A stretch of 64,000 nucleotides of DNA from Balanoglossus misakiensis. Lineage: Eukaryota > Hemichordata. This document shows positions 12,598-24,950 of this stretch, piece after piece. A program made the position numbers and the translations under genes. Numbering within the stretch: the first letter of the stretch is position 1; each line of letters starts with the position of its first letter. The notes under the pieces are model-generated. The model worked only from the letters and a program-made list of their open reading frames with translations. It was not told where the DNA came from and did not search any database. The stretch is taken from contig CM082576.2 in NCBI GenBank assembly GCA_040954595.2, forward strand, positions 7,192,001 through 7,256,000. Direction: 5' to 3'.

Positions 12598-13836
12598 GTA
12601 GGCAGTCAGAAAATGTCAAATTGACTAATTAAAAGTTAAAAATCGGCCCCAAAGTCAGTAGGGGGTACCGAGGTAGAACCGAAACAGTTATTGGCACGGG
12701 AGCGAAAATGCTGCCTGCCTGAAACCCCCTTTATTTCAATTTAATCTAATTATTCTGAAAGACATTATATGGATGCGTAATACTTGTTTTGCCAATTAAA
12801 AAAACAATAGAGCGTCCCATTTCATATTATTATGGTTAACTTTTCTATTCTGTTATATCTCACCGGTCGTTGCCTAAAATTGGGACAAAAAGTTGAGCAT
12901 CTCAGCCGCTGTTGCTGGAGAGAGCGCTCCGCCTATATCAATTCTTATTTACACAGTCATATTTTCAGGTAGTTTCGTGTAATTTTCAGCTAGGAGACGT
13001 AAAGGGGTGACGCCTCAATGGTTGTACCCCGCAGTTTTAATGGGATGGCCGTCTAGACAAATGAGGGCCGACGCTGACGTTGCTGTGGTTGGAATTCGTA
13101 ATATATGGAAAACTAATATCAAAATTCATCTGTTTGAGACACCCTTCTTAAAATGAGGGACCCCCTGTTTGCTTTGGAAACAGTTTTGTTTTAGTAATTC
13201 CCCTAGGAAGCTCACCCGTCATTAATATTTACGAGAAGGGGTCCATCGTAATCTTAGCCTTTTGCACTATAAATCGCCCGTCTCCCAGGCTCTCGGGTCT
13301 TCTTCACTCAGCCGCCTTTTACCTATAATCCCAACTTTCTCTTGCTTGTCCACCTCTGACAGGTTTCATGACAGAACACGAAAGACGGGTATACGAAGAC
13401 ATTCCCTCGCCACACCCAAAACACTGGTTGCCATGTGCCTGGTTCATCAACCTCGTTCGCAAGGCGGTGGATGAGGACAGGATCAAGTCGGCGCCCGCCG
13501 CCAAAACGATCGTTGATGTAAGCCACCGCTGCCAAGACTTGGCAAAAAAATATTAGCTTCGGAGGGAAGAGGTCGGTGCTCGGTGTCCCAGCGGTGGCAT
13601 GAAAAAATCCTCCATTTACGTTGGAGAACCACGTTGTGAATGCTAACTATCTAACGCGGTGACGTCATCACCGAGGGAATGCAATGACGGCGATACAATG
13701 CGATCGCAGTTGTTGCTGATATATTTCCACACATTTGTCATTAGTCTCATCTATAATGCAATGCTAAACTCTTGTATAATTCAGTTAACATATTACCCTG
13801 TCTTTCTTTCCTTGTCTCTTCCCCTCTTCGTTCTTC

Positions 13837-13882
<46 letters not shown>

Positions 13883-16800
13883 GGCTATACATATGTGTGT
13901 GATGTGTGTGTGCATATAAAGATAGATATTTAATGAAGACTACACAATTCAATGTACTATTTTTTGTTGTTGTAGGATTTAAACCAATTTCACGACCACT
14001 GTGACGATCTGTATGGCTATGACTGGGTCACTATTCCGCTGGTCTACACACAGGTAAGGGCGGTTGTCTTGAAGATGGTATTAAAAGATGATGTAGTAGG
14101 GTGCATGTGAAAATGAAAAAAAAATATAAAGCAACTGTGACTCAGCAATATTTCTAATAACATTAAATCATGCATATTTCTAGTATGAATAAAATGCACA
14201 TACACACACGTGTTACATAATGAACATTTAAAAAGAAGGTTTTTGATGGTAGGGTGGGTAATCAACGGTAACACCCCTTGAGCAGCGCGCGAGCCCCATT
14301 GAGTTCAGAATTTGGGATAGGTTGCAACTCCCACGTACGTGTGTTTATTAAAAAAATAGTCCATTTTGTCTTATTCGATTATCCTTATGGTTCTTACTTT
14401 TAGGAGAGAAAGATTAATGATTAATTATCTACACACAGTTGGGGTAAAAAGCAAGGCATCAGTTACTATTCCATACAGTACACACTATACAAACTTTAAA
14501 AAGTCGTTTCAAACCAACACTATTCATATACATACTTTTTGATATAAATGTCTGTGTGATCAAATTTATAAGCTTGGGTGAAAGGAGTCGCGCACACATC
14601 TGTTTATATTCTGCCAGCTGTCGCGGCCAACGCGTGACATAAAACGGGCACTGCAGCAGCAACTCGGAATTTGGGATAAGACAACAGATCACAGACATTT
14701 AACGGAGTTAGATTTCACAGCGTTTTCTTCCATCATCGGAGGGTTTGACCTGCATATCTTATGACAAAGAAACGCTGGCTTAATATTTAAAACTCATTTG
14801 CCATATTTTCAAAACGTATTCCCACGGGGGCAGAAGCTGCCGCGTTCGTAGATGCCATCGTAATTAAAATAAGGTTGTTGTTAATGAAAATTCATTATTA
14901 TTTCTCATCTAATTTTCAATGCAAGTATGAAAGGTGCTTTTTGTGTGAGTTTGACCCCGGCGCCGATGCACAACATTATCCTGTTTTCTTTGAAATCAGC
15001 ACATGACCGTTCGGCATTTTTATCGGATGGGGGGGATACCAAGACAACATCAAAGGAACAGTTTAGTTTTAATATCACAACTATTTTTCTCTTTTATGCT
15101 ACCCACATAATGCCGAATCACCCAGGTGAGTATTGGCCTCGTATGTGTAACAAATATTGATATTAATTTTGGACAAGATAATTTAAATAATATTTAAACT
15201 GTGCTGCCCATAGATCAGCGACTTCAGAATATGTTACGGAAACTAACTGTACGACAGAGGGTAGGTTACACGCCGTACGTAATCCTGAAAATTTCAAACT
15301 TTATATATAATTGTCTCTATATTATTAATTTTACCTAATGAGTCTATTTTTCTCTTATTCTGTCCTAGGTTGTGACGATAGCAGTTTACACTTTCTTCGG
15401 TGCCTGCCTGTTCGGCAGGCAGTATTTAGATCTGAAAGGCAGAGATGATTTAGCCAGCACGGCCGACATTCAAAGATATAATGTGGATTACTACATCCCG
15501 GCGTTCACCATGCTTCAGTTTTTGTTTTATTTCGGGTGGCTTAAGGTAAGAACACAACAATTTTGGGGCCTGTCATTTTTTTCTGGAAATGTGTCCTTGA
15601 GGTGTGCACTACCTTAATAACACAAGAGAATTGCGACGCATAAGATATTCAGCTAAACTGCGCCAACGTGTGTGGGCAGATACACGTTCCTGGAAAGCAC
15701 AGGCGTTAAAACGTTGTTTGCACAGCAGAGCAAGACACCGCCTGTCCTATAATTCGCCTCTCTCCTTTTTTCCTTGTTAATAGGTGGCAGAAAATCTAAT
15801 GAATCCATTTGGTGAAGACGACGATGACTTTGAAATGAATTGGGTGGTGGATAGAAATCTACAGGTACCTAACAGTGTCCATTAACCCCTTGTGAAAGTT
15901 ATATTAACGTGTGTGTTGTGGGGGATTCAACACAGCTGTCGTCATTCCCGCCATTTTAAGCATTCACACTTGGCTTTACACGAGTAATGACACGACGAAC
16001 ACGTAAGAGGTTTCAGGCAGTGCGGGCTATGTGACTCATCTCAAACGGAGATGTGGGCAGTGCAGCCATGTTATTTTGTATTAACTAGACGTGTCAAGAC
16101 TACAACTGATAGATGAACTCATCAACTGTAGATTTTCCAGACATAGAGTACATTGTAGTTGAGATGAACTCTGGATTATACAGAACCTGAATTTTCGAGC
16201 GATTCGATAGCGATTCGAACTATCACGGTGGTACATGTGCGATCATGATACCTCTAAATTTTTGTAACTATTTAAATGGTTCGTCTCAGAAAGAAATCGT
16301 GCACGATCAATTTCGTCTGTTCAAATGCGATCATGCCAAGGCTTGTCTCAGCTCAGCATGATTAGGGGTAAATGTATTTTTAATGTATTCATAGTGTGCG
16401 GAAAAACTCATTTTGCTAGTAGTCGCCAAGGCACTCGAGACGTGTCCATAACTGTACAAGATGAACCTCTGATTGTTGAAAGAGAATCGCATTTCAGATG
16501 CTGTACCTTGAAATGAAATTCTCCGGCGACGCACCGTGTGCAGACGGTATGAACGCGACTTGATTCAATGTGATTTGTCCTCCGGCGGTAAAGAGAAATT
16601 GTCTTGCAGAACACAAATCCGTTGCGCCGCCTCACTACTAAACAAAAATCACAAATTTAACATGTCTAAAATCAGCAAGATTTGCTTTTAGAGCACTGCT
16701 TATTTCTCATTTCCTTGCTCGTCCCTTCAGGACAGTCCTTGTACGTGTAATTTGTGATTATCTTGTGTGCCCTCAACGACCAAGTCGAGGAAGGTGATGT

Positions 16801-17502
16801 ACTAGTAGATCACGGCTGTAATCAAATACAAGTATTGACTTGTATTTTTTTTTCTCTTTTAAGGTAAGCTATCTGATTGTTGACCACGTGTTCAAGATGA
16901 AGATACCACTAGAAAAGGACAAACACTACGACACATTGACCCCTGAGCTGCCGTACACCAAGATATCGTTCAAAACCAAAACCGACCCTTGGATGGGATC
17001 TGCCTACAGAGTCAGGTACGAGTTGTGTTCACAGATTTCAACATGTATCATCATCACAGTTGAATAAAAATATTGGTTTCTGTATATATGAAATATGCGT
17101 TTACAATCCACACAGGAAACGAATTTCGTTGACGTATTTTTTCCTAACAACAGGATGTCAGAATCAGACAAGGCTATTGTATCAAATACCAAGAAAAAGA
17201 AAGATAAAGGCGAGGAGAGCGAAAAGAATTACCTGAGAAGACGAAATAACGCCCTCGAGCGGTCGGAGGACGAAGATGACGACGAAATGGGCGGTGGCGA
17301 TATCTATGAGAGGAAGGAAGCGTCATCTCCCATTCTTCAAAGACATCATTCAAATGAACACCTGGAGGATGCCATAGCGACGAAGAATCCGAGGAGAACT
17401 TCAAATACAAGTGGCACCCCATCCAAAGTGATTGCTGATTTTGACGTCGTCGAAGGCGATGAAGATTTACGCGGATGCAGAATAACAGTTACTAATTTGT
17501 AG
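12150..17502 (+). CDS. Bestrophin A, Ca2+-activated anion channel (gene span, 7 exons)
   Basis: Exons are 12150-12597, 13363-13517, 13976-14053, 15369-15545, 15784-15864, 16864-17015 and 17154-17502, all with GT-AG introns and matching phases. The joined frame gives 479 residues plus a missing N-terminus of about 11 residues. Bestrophins are pentameric, Ca2+-gated chloride/bicarbonate channels of plasma and intracellular membranes. Family marks are [18 protein letters not shown] (neck), [34 protein letters not shown] and the Ca2+ clasp FGEDDDDFE at residues 295-303. Aligned to human BEST1 as I recall it, residues 1-194 carry no indel. The neck Ile76 position is Met65 and the aperture Ile205 position is Pro194. 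The C-tail after the conserved core is short (about 115 residues), acidic and variable. Bestrophin B downstream is its tandem paralogue. Confidence 0.95.
13363..13517 (+). CDS. Bestrophin A exon: cytosolic segment after neck
   Basis: Acceptor is cctctgacag, donor is gtaagc. It is 155 nt, completing Gly150 and encoding 51 residues from [10 protein letters not shown] to AAKTIVD. It corresponds to the human segment with the aperture residue Ile205, which is Pro here (residue 194, in SAPAAK). The exon has the same length and phase as its counterpart in bestrophin B. Confidence 0.93.
13836..13882 (+). repeat. (TCTG)n(TC)n microsatellite in intron
   Basis: About six TCTG units run into eleven TC units, inside the second visible intron of bestrophin A and about 95 bp before the next acceptor. 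Confidence 0.9.
13976..14053 (+). CDS. Bestrophin A exon: DLNQFHDHC to IPLVYTQ
   Basis: 78 nt, phase 0 on both sides (acceptor gttgttgtag, donor gtaagg). It encodes 26 residues ending in [12 protein letters not shown], the strongly conserved lead-in to the third hydrophobic segment. Confidence 0.93.
15369..15545 (+). CDS. Bestrophin A exon: TM3-TM4 region
   Basis: 177 nt, phase 0. It encodes [21 protein letters not shown], a variable polar loop, then [18 protein letters not shown]. The loop is five residues longer than in bestrophin B, and this accounts for the 15-nt length difference between the paralogous exons. Confidence 0.93.
15784..15864 (+). CDS. Bestrophin A exon: Ca2+ clasp
   Basis: 81 nt, phase 0. 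It encodes [19 protein letters not shown] then WVVDRNLQ. The acidic run aligned with human Asp301-Asp304 is intact; human Gln293 is Asn here. The donor is gtacct. Confidence 0.94.
16864..17015 (+). CDS. Bestrophin A exon: post-clasp peripheral segment
   Basis: 152 nt, phase 0 in and phase 2 out. It encodes [20 protein letters not shown], followed by [17 protein letters not shown] to SAYRV. The exon begins gtaagc directly after ttttaag, so a donor-like motif sits at its own start. The reading is fixed by VSLLAVD-like homology and by the equal 152-nt exon in the paralogue. Confidence 0.9.
17154..17502 (+). CDS. Bestrophin A terminal exon: variable cytosolic tail
   Basis: The acceptor is ctaacaacag. 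The first base completes an Arg codon (AG|G), giving 115 further residues and a TAG stop. The tail is polar and low in complexity, with KKKKDKGEE, an acidic run [12 protein letters not shown], and RRTS, which fits a basophilic kinase site. It has no similarity to the tail of bestrophin B. Confidence 0.88.
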
Positions 17503-19520
17503 CGCAACGAACTTTCACCAGGAATTGCGGATTAAACGTTAACGTAGCCTATATATCTGCAAGACCCCGTATTTGGTGCGAATTTGGAGGCGGGTAAAAT
17601 GGAGTGTACATCTGCGCAGATGGAATGTACGCAACATGTACGGAATGTATAGGGAAGCACAGATGCGTCCATGTAGTTATTGCCAGTACAGCTGTACACG
17701 TAGAAAACTCCCAGGGCATAGACTGGCTGCGTTTGCCGTTGTTGGGAATGTGAGTCAAGCTCAAATGATCGATTGAAGAGTGTTCTATGAGACAACATGT
17801 ACTCACGCTTGTAGGAATAGCCACGGTCGGCGTGAACTTCGAAATAGCGCACATAGGAATGACATGGTCGGAGCACAGACGCCACCAGATTTACAAACAG
17901 CCGCGGGATAATTATGGGATGGTTACCGCTGGGGCATTTCACGTTTTAACCGAGTGAGGGCGATAGAAGAGAGACCAAGTATGGCACTCGCACGCGACGG
18001 GAAGTTTGTCGAGTACTACTCTATACACGGGCTTTGAATTAAAATATGCATATACATTGTAGATGATTCACTGTTTGAACAGCGCGAAGTTATGTAAAAA
18101 AAGTTCGAGTGAAAAATTTACGCACCCATACTGTAGCAAAACAATGCATAGCAGGGACGTCAAGAAATTTTAAATTCTAACCTAGACATTGTCGTACAGT
18201 GTTTGCGAACAGTTCATTGCTTGCAGGAGTATCCACAGAGAGAGCGCCTCCAAGCGACGAACCTTTCAACATTTCGTCTCTGACGTGTTTTCAGTTTTTT
18301 TTCCTTTTAGATTTTACACCAAGTCTTTCATATTGAATCGAGTCAAGCGAAGTATTAGGATTTTTTTCAAAAGCATTTCAGTGCAACTTGCCAAATAACT
18401 TACTTTTTCTCTTTCAATGTATTGAAAAGTTGCTAAGATATTGTCGATTCGTGCAAATTTGAGAGTCTTTTTTTAATAATAGTATAAAGATGAAACTTTT
18501 TTCATCCAAAATGTGAGCGAAATATTTAAGTCCAGAGTGTTACCTGTAGAATTGAAGGGAATAGTAGATAGACTATACTTGTCAGTTTTTAATATTCCTC
18601 TTTCTGTCGAGTCTTCCTATAATGTAGGCCTATTCTGTAGGTTTGGGCGGCAATTTCCCCCTGTAGCTGTTAATCGCATCTTAGTACAATGCAGCGTATC
18701 CCCAGGGCACTGCCCTGCAAGTTTCTTGTCATGATATTTGCTAGTACTAGAAACAGTATACACTCTAGTTTAGAGGGGTTCAGAGGTCATTACACGGGGT
18801 TGTTCAGTTTTGCATAACACAAGTGAAGAATAATATTGCGGGGCTATTCCATTGGATGTTGGTTGTATCATTGTATTCGCATAGACTATATCACTACACC
18901 AGCAAACACTAACGCCTCACACACGTACAGTGTACATATATACATACACTCATTGGGTACATATGTTTGCCAAAAGTGTCTACAAGATTTGAATAGGTGA
19001 CAGATTTTAAGAAATTATGGGAAATTTCTTTCTTTCTTTTCAATTTTATATCCATGTTTAGCCGTTTTTTTTTCTTTAACGTTAAGCGAGCAAGTGATTA
19101 GCTGTGCGGCGTTGTCGTTTGGACAACTGGTGATGCCGGACTGGCACTTTTTAAGTTTTACTCTGACACCAACGCCCTCTCGAGTCAATGAACTAGAGTA
19201 CAATGATTGCATTAAATCTCTTTCAACTGTCCGTGGTTAAGGCATTTACATGGACAAAATAAGTTTTTCCTCTGTTTTGTGTCATTCATGTCTTATTTCC
19301 TGCAGCAATAATTCAAATTAATGCAATTTTCTCCAAAAGATGTAACCGTTATTTTACTTTGATATGCAATGAACGGATCATTTTAAGAACTTAAGATTTT
19401 AAGAAAAAATATTATCCATTCGAGCCGTAGATGGCGCGCGCTATCACTAACTATGTAAAGTAAGTTGTTATCACTTGTAAACTAATGAAATAAAGATTTT
19501 TGTTTCGGTTTTTTTTCATT
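17503..19520 (+). other. Probable 3'UTR of bestrophin A
   Basis: No coding exon is seen between the stop codon and the first AATAAA I find on this strand (19489). A 2-kb untranslated tail is an inference from that signal. Open frames on the opposite strand (for example 17532-17942) look like chance. Confidence 0.4.
19489..19494 (+). terminator. Candidate poly(A) signal AATAAA for bestrophin A
   Basis: This is the first AATAAA after the stop codon that I can see, followed within about 15 bases by a T-rich stretch. Transcript support is not available. Confidence 0.4.
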
Positions 19521-22500
19521 CTACGTGAAAGATTGGTTGGCTTATTTTAATCTGTTGGTATCTTTAGTAATCCATATACGTGATAAAATGCGTTAAGATG
19601 TAAAGTGAGAATTAGTGAGAACATGTGTGAATGAGCGCATGCTCTTTTGCTTTCGAGATCGTTCTCCACCAAATGTGTTTCTTTCATAACCAGTAACCCG
19701 GACGGAGTTGTCGATGACGGGTAACCAGTTTGCGACCCGATGCACTATAGAATCTGAAATATTTACAACTGCAATTTACACTTAGTGAAACAAGCAACAA
19801 CACGCGTGCCAGGGTAACTGTGACCAGGCGTATTAAAATATACGTCATTAATAAGCCATTAGTCGAATTGGCAAAGTAAAATTACCATCTGCATATTAAA
19901 AATGTGGAAAAGACATTTTTGATCTCGAGTCCGCAGCTGATTACGTACTAAAGTCATTTTTTCACAGATACGAAATATGTTCAAAGAGCCCCGAGACACG
20001 ATTGAGTGGAATTGCTTTTGTTCTGTGGTCTTTACACGCTTCTTCTAAGAAGAGCTGACCTGGTTTCTGCAGACGACAAGACTGCTGACGTCAGCGAAGG
20101 TTTAACAGAAAAAAAAATGAAACGCCGAACAATAAAAAAATACTCAATTTAGCTCACGGCTGTCATTTGACCGATGTTTCACTAGACCGCTGTAGAGAAA
20201 GTTGACAGCTAAGAGTAAAAAAACGATCATTTATTTACGATATTATTTTTTAAATATTAAAACTAACCCTGCTGTTTCTTAATTTAACGTTTGATCTATT
20301 GTATAGTACACAGAGGGTTCAATGCACCACAATCCGGTCCTTTTACCTTCATTTTGAATGAAACTGACGTGTTTTGTCTCCGTTCGACTGTCGAACGAAC
20401 CCCGAAGCCAGCAGGTCGTTCAACCCATGCAACAAAATTCATTCATACTCTAGCTATATCTAAGGAACTTGCCATACAGTGCGTCACTAAATTCTGATCG
20501 ATTATACAATGTGGTTTGTGATCATGATGACGTTACCGAAATGACGCCATTGGAAAGTTGTCAATTTCAACTCCTGCGCACAAAGTAATGAATTCCTAGG
20601 CAACCAATTGAAATAAACCAGGCTATTTTTTCCGTTCCCTTTTCGAGTTAAGACGTTCGGTTTAACGTCTTACGTAAGCACCAGTTCGTGCTCGGATTTT
20701 GGCAGTTTGCAGAAATTTTATTTGGTTCTTCTAAACCTTCACAGAGCCCTCCCCCATTGTGATATGGTGATGTATTCGCACAGCATACAAATGTTCGCAA
20801 TTTTTTTCCCTTTCCTTTATATTTTCGACTAGCTATACGGACGTCTCTGCCTTCGTGTTGTGAGTCATGGCCACCAATATGCATTCATCGGCATGTGATA
20901 TGTTTCTGGCGGTGTAAGTTACACCTATGATTAGAACTATAAACTCTTTCGCGCGCATTATGAGATATCGTGAAGGCCCAACGGCGAATGGGCTATTATG
21001 AGCTTTGTCTCGCTCTGTTCTTGTCAGCGCATTCAGAACCTCTGCAGAGTATTTTGAGCCTCCCTTCTCACGTGACATAGCTCCTTGTTCACCACTGTAA
21101 AATCGTCACGCATCCGTATTAACAATTTAAGGCGGCCTTGCAAGGCAACAATGCAGTCACCCATCCATCTTTACTTTTGTTGTCATTTGTGGCCCGAGCT
21201 GACGACAACATCCATGATATGAACTGAACATTTTTAACATCCATTGTAGCTATATTTTCAATACATTAGTTACTGCAGTTGCTGGGTCGGGTATATAATA
21301 TTCATTTTCACACGCTGCTCGCTCCCTTTTCTCACTCCATCATTTTAACGAAAGAGACAATTCACGCCCTTTACTCTGACCTTTACCTTGACGTTGTCAT
21401 GGTAACACAAGCATCTCAGATCACGTACAACTCTTGAGAGCATCTTATGTGCAAATGGGGCGGCGAAGTTAACACAGAACAGAACTGTCAGGAAACACTG
21501 TCTTTGTATAGAGGACAGCCCCTTTTTATGGTATGGGTATTATGTAGGCTGCTCAGGTATTTCCCATGGGCACAATAAGAGATGGAGATCACGGTGTGAC
21601 ATCAAATATACATGTATATGTCCCACTTCTTTCCTTCATCATCAGCTAACTTGCAGTCACACGTATTTAAGTGCAAATATCCTAGTACAATTTTCTTTCA
21701 CATCTCAAATATGTACCACTTATGTTTTATATACATATAGGACTATATATTATGCGACAGGCAAAGTAAATTTAGATGACACACTTAACTGCAATATTAT
21801 AATTATATGTGAAAGTCTCGATACTCATTCTCTGTCATCGCCCTAAATTATCCTATTTATAGTTGTTTTTTCACCAACGATTCCACTTAACGTCTTGGAG
21901 ACATCTGATGGAGAACCCACGCTCTCGCTGTAAGTGGGTGCTGCGACCGCCATATTGACGATGGCCTCTGAGGTTTCACTGTAAAAATTTACACCAGTAT
22001 ACAAATAATAACAAAGGCACCACTCCCGGCCCTGCAGAGCCATCTCCCCCTCCCCCCCCCCCCACCACCGATTCACTAATTGATCGGTTTACGCTTGATC
22101 ACACAATCTGTCTTGATGACGTCGGGGGCCAGAATCCAAGCGCACTTATCCAGGTCTCCCCTGTATACTCGTTCGCTTCTCCTCTCGCTCTCACGGAGCT
22201 CACTTGTGAATGTCACTCACACCGCTGTTGCCATAGGAACGGACGTGCTCGGTGAAGATTAAAACCAATCTCAAAGGGGAACAAAACTAAGAGAGACACG
22301 ACTCGCTTATTGGCGAAAATCGACATCAGCCGATGGTTGTTATTTATTCAGCTGACCGTGGTGTTTAGTAGCTATATGTGACACACACGGTTATGAATAT
22401 TAATATCGAGTATCTCCTTAACGTCCAGGTCCACGCTGTACATAATAAACAACACACGATCAGAATAGAAGAATCGATAAACAAGTAAACGACATCATGG

Positions 22501-23949
22501 TACACCATGTGCTTGCTTAAATTATAAGAAAATATAAATAAAACCTACTGGCTTGGCTATCTATTTTCCCAGCAGAAAACGTGTCCCCTCCACAGTATAT
22601 GTACTTCACTAAAGGTGTAATATATACATGCTAATTAAAGCGCAGAGCAATTCAACGGCTCCAAATCACCCTTCTATCTCTCAATTACAGAGAAGAAAAC
22701 GACAATAGTGCGGAATAATTGCCAGGTCGAATGCAGGCAAAGCCCAGGTGTAGAAACATTCGGATAATAGTCATCTGAGTGTCAGTATCCCACGGGAATT
22801 GAAAATAACGCTCTATCCGCTTTGATCCTGATAGTTCTCAGCAGAAATACACTTCGCCTGATCACCAGTGATGTACGATTGTTTTTGAATGGTGGGAGTA
22901 TAAATGTTAAATGGGAAGCTATTCATACGTGCAATATTGGGGGCCATTAGAGAAGGCTACCGCTCCTACGAGGACGCGTTGGTGTTGGAGGCTCCATTGG
23001 CTGAGTCGACTGATCCCGCGAACGAGGCTGTCAGCGGAGGAAAGTCGTTTTTAAGAGATATACATGTATGTAGATGTCCTTCCGGCGACTCGTGTAGCAT
23101 AGGTTAAACAGTCCAGGTGTGTGCGCGCGCGATGACGACTGATTAGCGCGTTCCTGCTGGTTAACGGAGCCACGAAAAGATAAGGTCACTGTGGTTGTGA
23201 GCAGAGCCCCCAAAGCATAGGGTTGATTTTGTGACTTCTTTCGAGGACACCGACATCGTCGAATTTGTTTGGAGAAGAGGTTGTACACATACATACATCT
23301 GTGCCAAATATCCACGGCTTCAAGACGATTCATGTTCACGGCTGTTTACCTCTGACTGCACACCAAACGACAATACCAGCACAGGCGATGGAAATTCGAG
23401 GTTTTTGATTTTTCTCATGGCAAAGGGCACACCGTGTTGACCTAAAGCGCGGGATTCGCAAAATGAGAACTACTACGGTGGATTGATTTTCAGGGGAAAC
23501 AAGCGAAGGTAATTATAACCACACTTAACGAGCTCGCCGTTTAGCAAGAGCAATGGTTTCCCGTCACCATGGGAAAAGACGCCAGATAAAAACGAAAATT
23601 CACCGATATAGAGATGGATAAAAGTGACCTATTTATCTGCTTTCAAGATTCCTGATACATTTCTCTTCTTAACCCTAGTCTGACTCATGCCATTCTCCTC
23701 CAACCCCTTTCATACCCGCTTTTCATGGCGAACTTTTTTTATTCATTACCGTGGCTCTGTGAACTTCCGTCGGTTTAATCTGCCATGTAATTACGTTTTC
23801 TTCGCTGAATGGCGTCATCTCACAGCCTCTGTCGATATGACGTCTGTCACTCTGCCCTTTCGGCTGCACTGTTATGATATCAAAATTTGACCTCCGTGGG
23901 AGAAACACGCTTTGGATGTGCACAACATTTGAAATATTTACGGAAACAA

Positions 23950-23983
23950 CCCCCCCCCCCAAAAAAAAAAAAAAAAAAAAAAA
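23950..23983 (+). repeat. C11A23 homopolymer tract
   Basis: Eleven C are followed directly by 23 A. The A run could be a decayed retroposon tail, but nothing upstream is recognisable as a SINE or processed gene. Confidence 0.9.
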
Positions 23984-24330
23984 TGAAGGCGACTTGAATC
24001 ATGGCGTCACTATTGCAATAATATGCCACAGCACCTTTTCATATAAAAATAGCCGAGCTGCCTGAACAGAACCACACTGCATCGCAACAACGCTTTCCGG
24101 GTTCTTTTCTGGCAGCAGTGGTTTTGTGGACTATATTTAAAAGGGAATTACTTCAGAGTGAAAAATTACAGTCACGTGACATCGTTGAGCGGAGTGATTT
24201 ACATCAATTTGACAAAAAGAAAAAATACGTTGATGGAAACATCTTGCCCCCCCCCCCGTCCCATTATTATACACAATGTTAACATGCTTATATACTAGTA
24301 TATTGGGACATTTCAATTGCGCATGTCCTC

Positions 24331-24380
24331 TAGGTCAAATTGACCCTACATCAAAACAATTTCGCATATTATTCCATGAA
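24331..24380 (+). repeat. 50-bp direct repeat, copy 1
   Basis: It starts taggtcaaattgacc, continues ctacatcaaaacaat and ends attattccatgaa. It matches 24559-24610 with only a few differences and contains a palindromic core (ggtcaaattgacc). Confidence 0.85.
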
Positions 24381-24558
24381 AACCGACCATACCAAACGCA
24401 ATGCATAGAAGTCTTTCTTCGAGGTGCATGAGAAAATTATCTCAATTCTTCTGACCCATTCCCAGTCTATTTTAATTTCTTTCCCTTGTGCGCGCACAAA
24501 CACTCAAAACCATTATTCTCAATGAATGTATCTAATTAGTTATTCGATGGAAGTCACT

Positions 24559-24610
24559 TAGGGTCAAATTGACCTTACATCAAAACAATATCGCACTATT
24601 ATTCCATGAA
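24559..24610 (+). repeat. 50-bp direct repeat, copy 2
   Basis: Second copy of the unit at 24331-24380, about 229 bp away, and directly upstream of the compound fold-back element. The two copies may mark the ends or an internal repeat of a larger element. Confidence 0.85.
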
Positions 24611-24637
24611 TTTGGTCCTTGAACTTGTGTTATCGCA

Positions 24638-24950
24638 TATTATATTATACCAGTATATTGATGGTGTAAATCACGCTATTTGATTGGTCGAGACACGACA
24701 CGTGACCGTGATATATTAGCCATATACCACAGTCATATATCATAGTTAAAGAAAATGCCTTTTTAAAATGTTTTATGCAAAGTTTCAATATACTGGCATA
24801 ATATAATAGCAATAAAACACCCCCAGCCATGGTATACCACTCGATTTTGACCAGTTCAACTCCATATACGCACTCGCTATCGCTCGTGCGTATATGTCGT
24901 GAACTGGTCAAAATCTCGTGATATACCATGGCTGGGGGTGTTTTATTGCT
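24638..24950. mobile_element. Compound fold-back element (two adjacent hairpins)
   Basis: Hairpin one has 24-bp arms, 24638-24661 and 24785-24808, inverted copies of tattatattat-ccagtatattga with one mismatch. Hairpin two spans 24808-24950. Its left arm begins agcaataaaacacccccag and its right arm is the inverted copy ending ctgggggtgttttattgct, with gaccagttcaac and gaactggtc further in and a short loop around ctcgctatcgctcg. No coding potential beyond an artefactual open frame. The structure is typical of MITE or foldback elements; the superfamily is unknown. Confidence 0.75.

Noticed and set aside
17095-17153. Separate small gene starting at 17095 over the last bestrophin A exon
   Set aside because: The frame is that of the terminal exon; the upstream part is intron before a good acceptor at 17153.
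17532-17942. 136-codon open frame antisense to the bestrophin A 3'UTR
   Set aside because: No recognisable motif, no splice signals in support, and other frames are open over the same bases.
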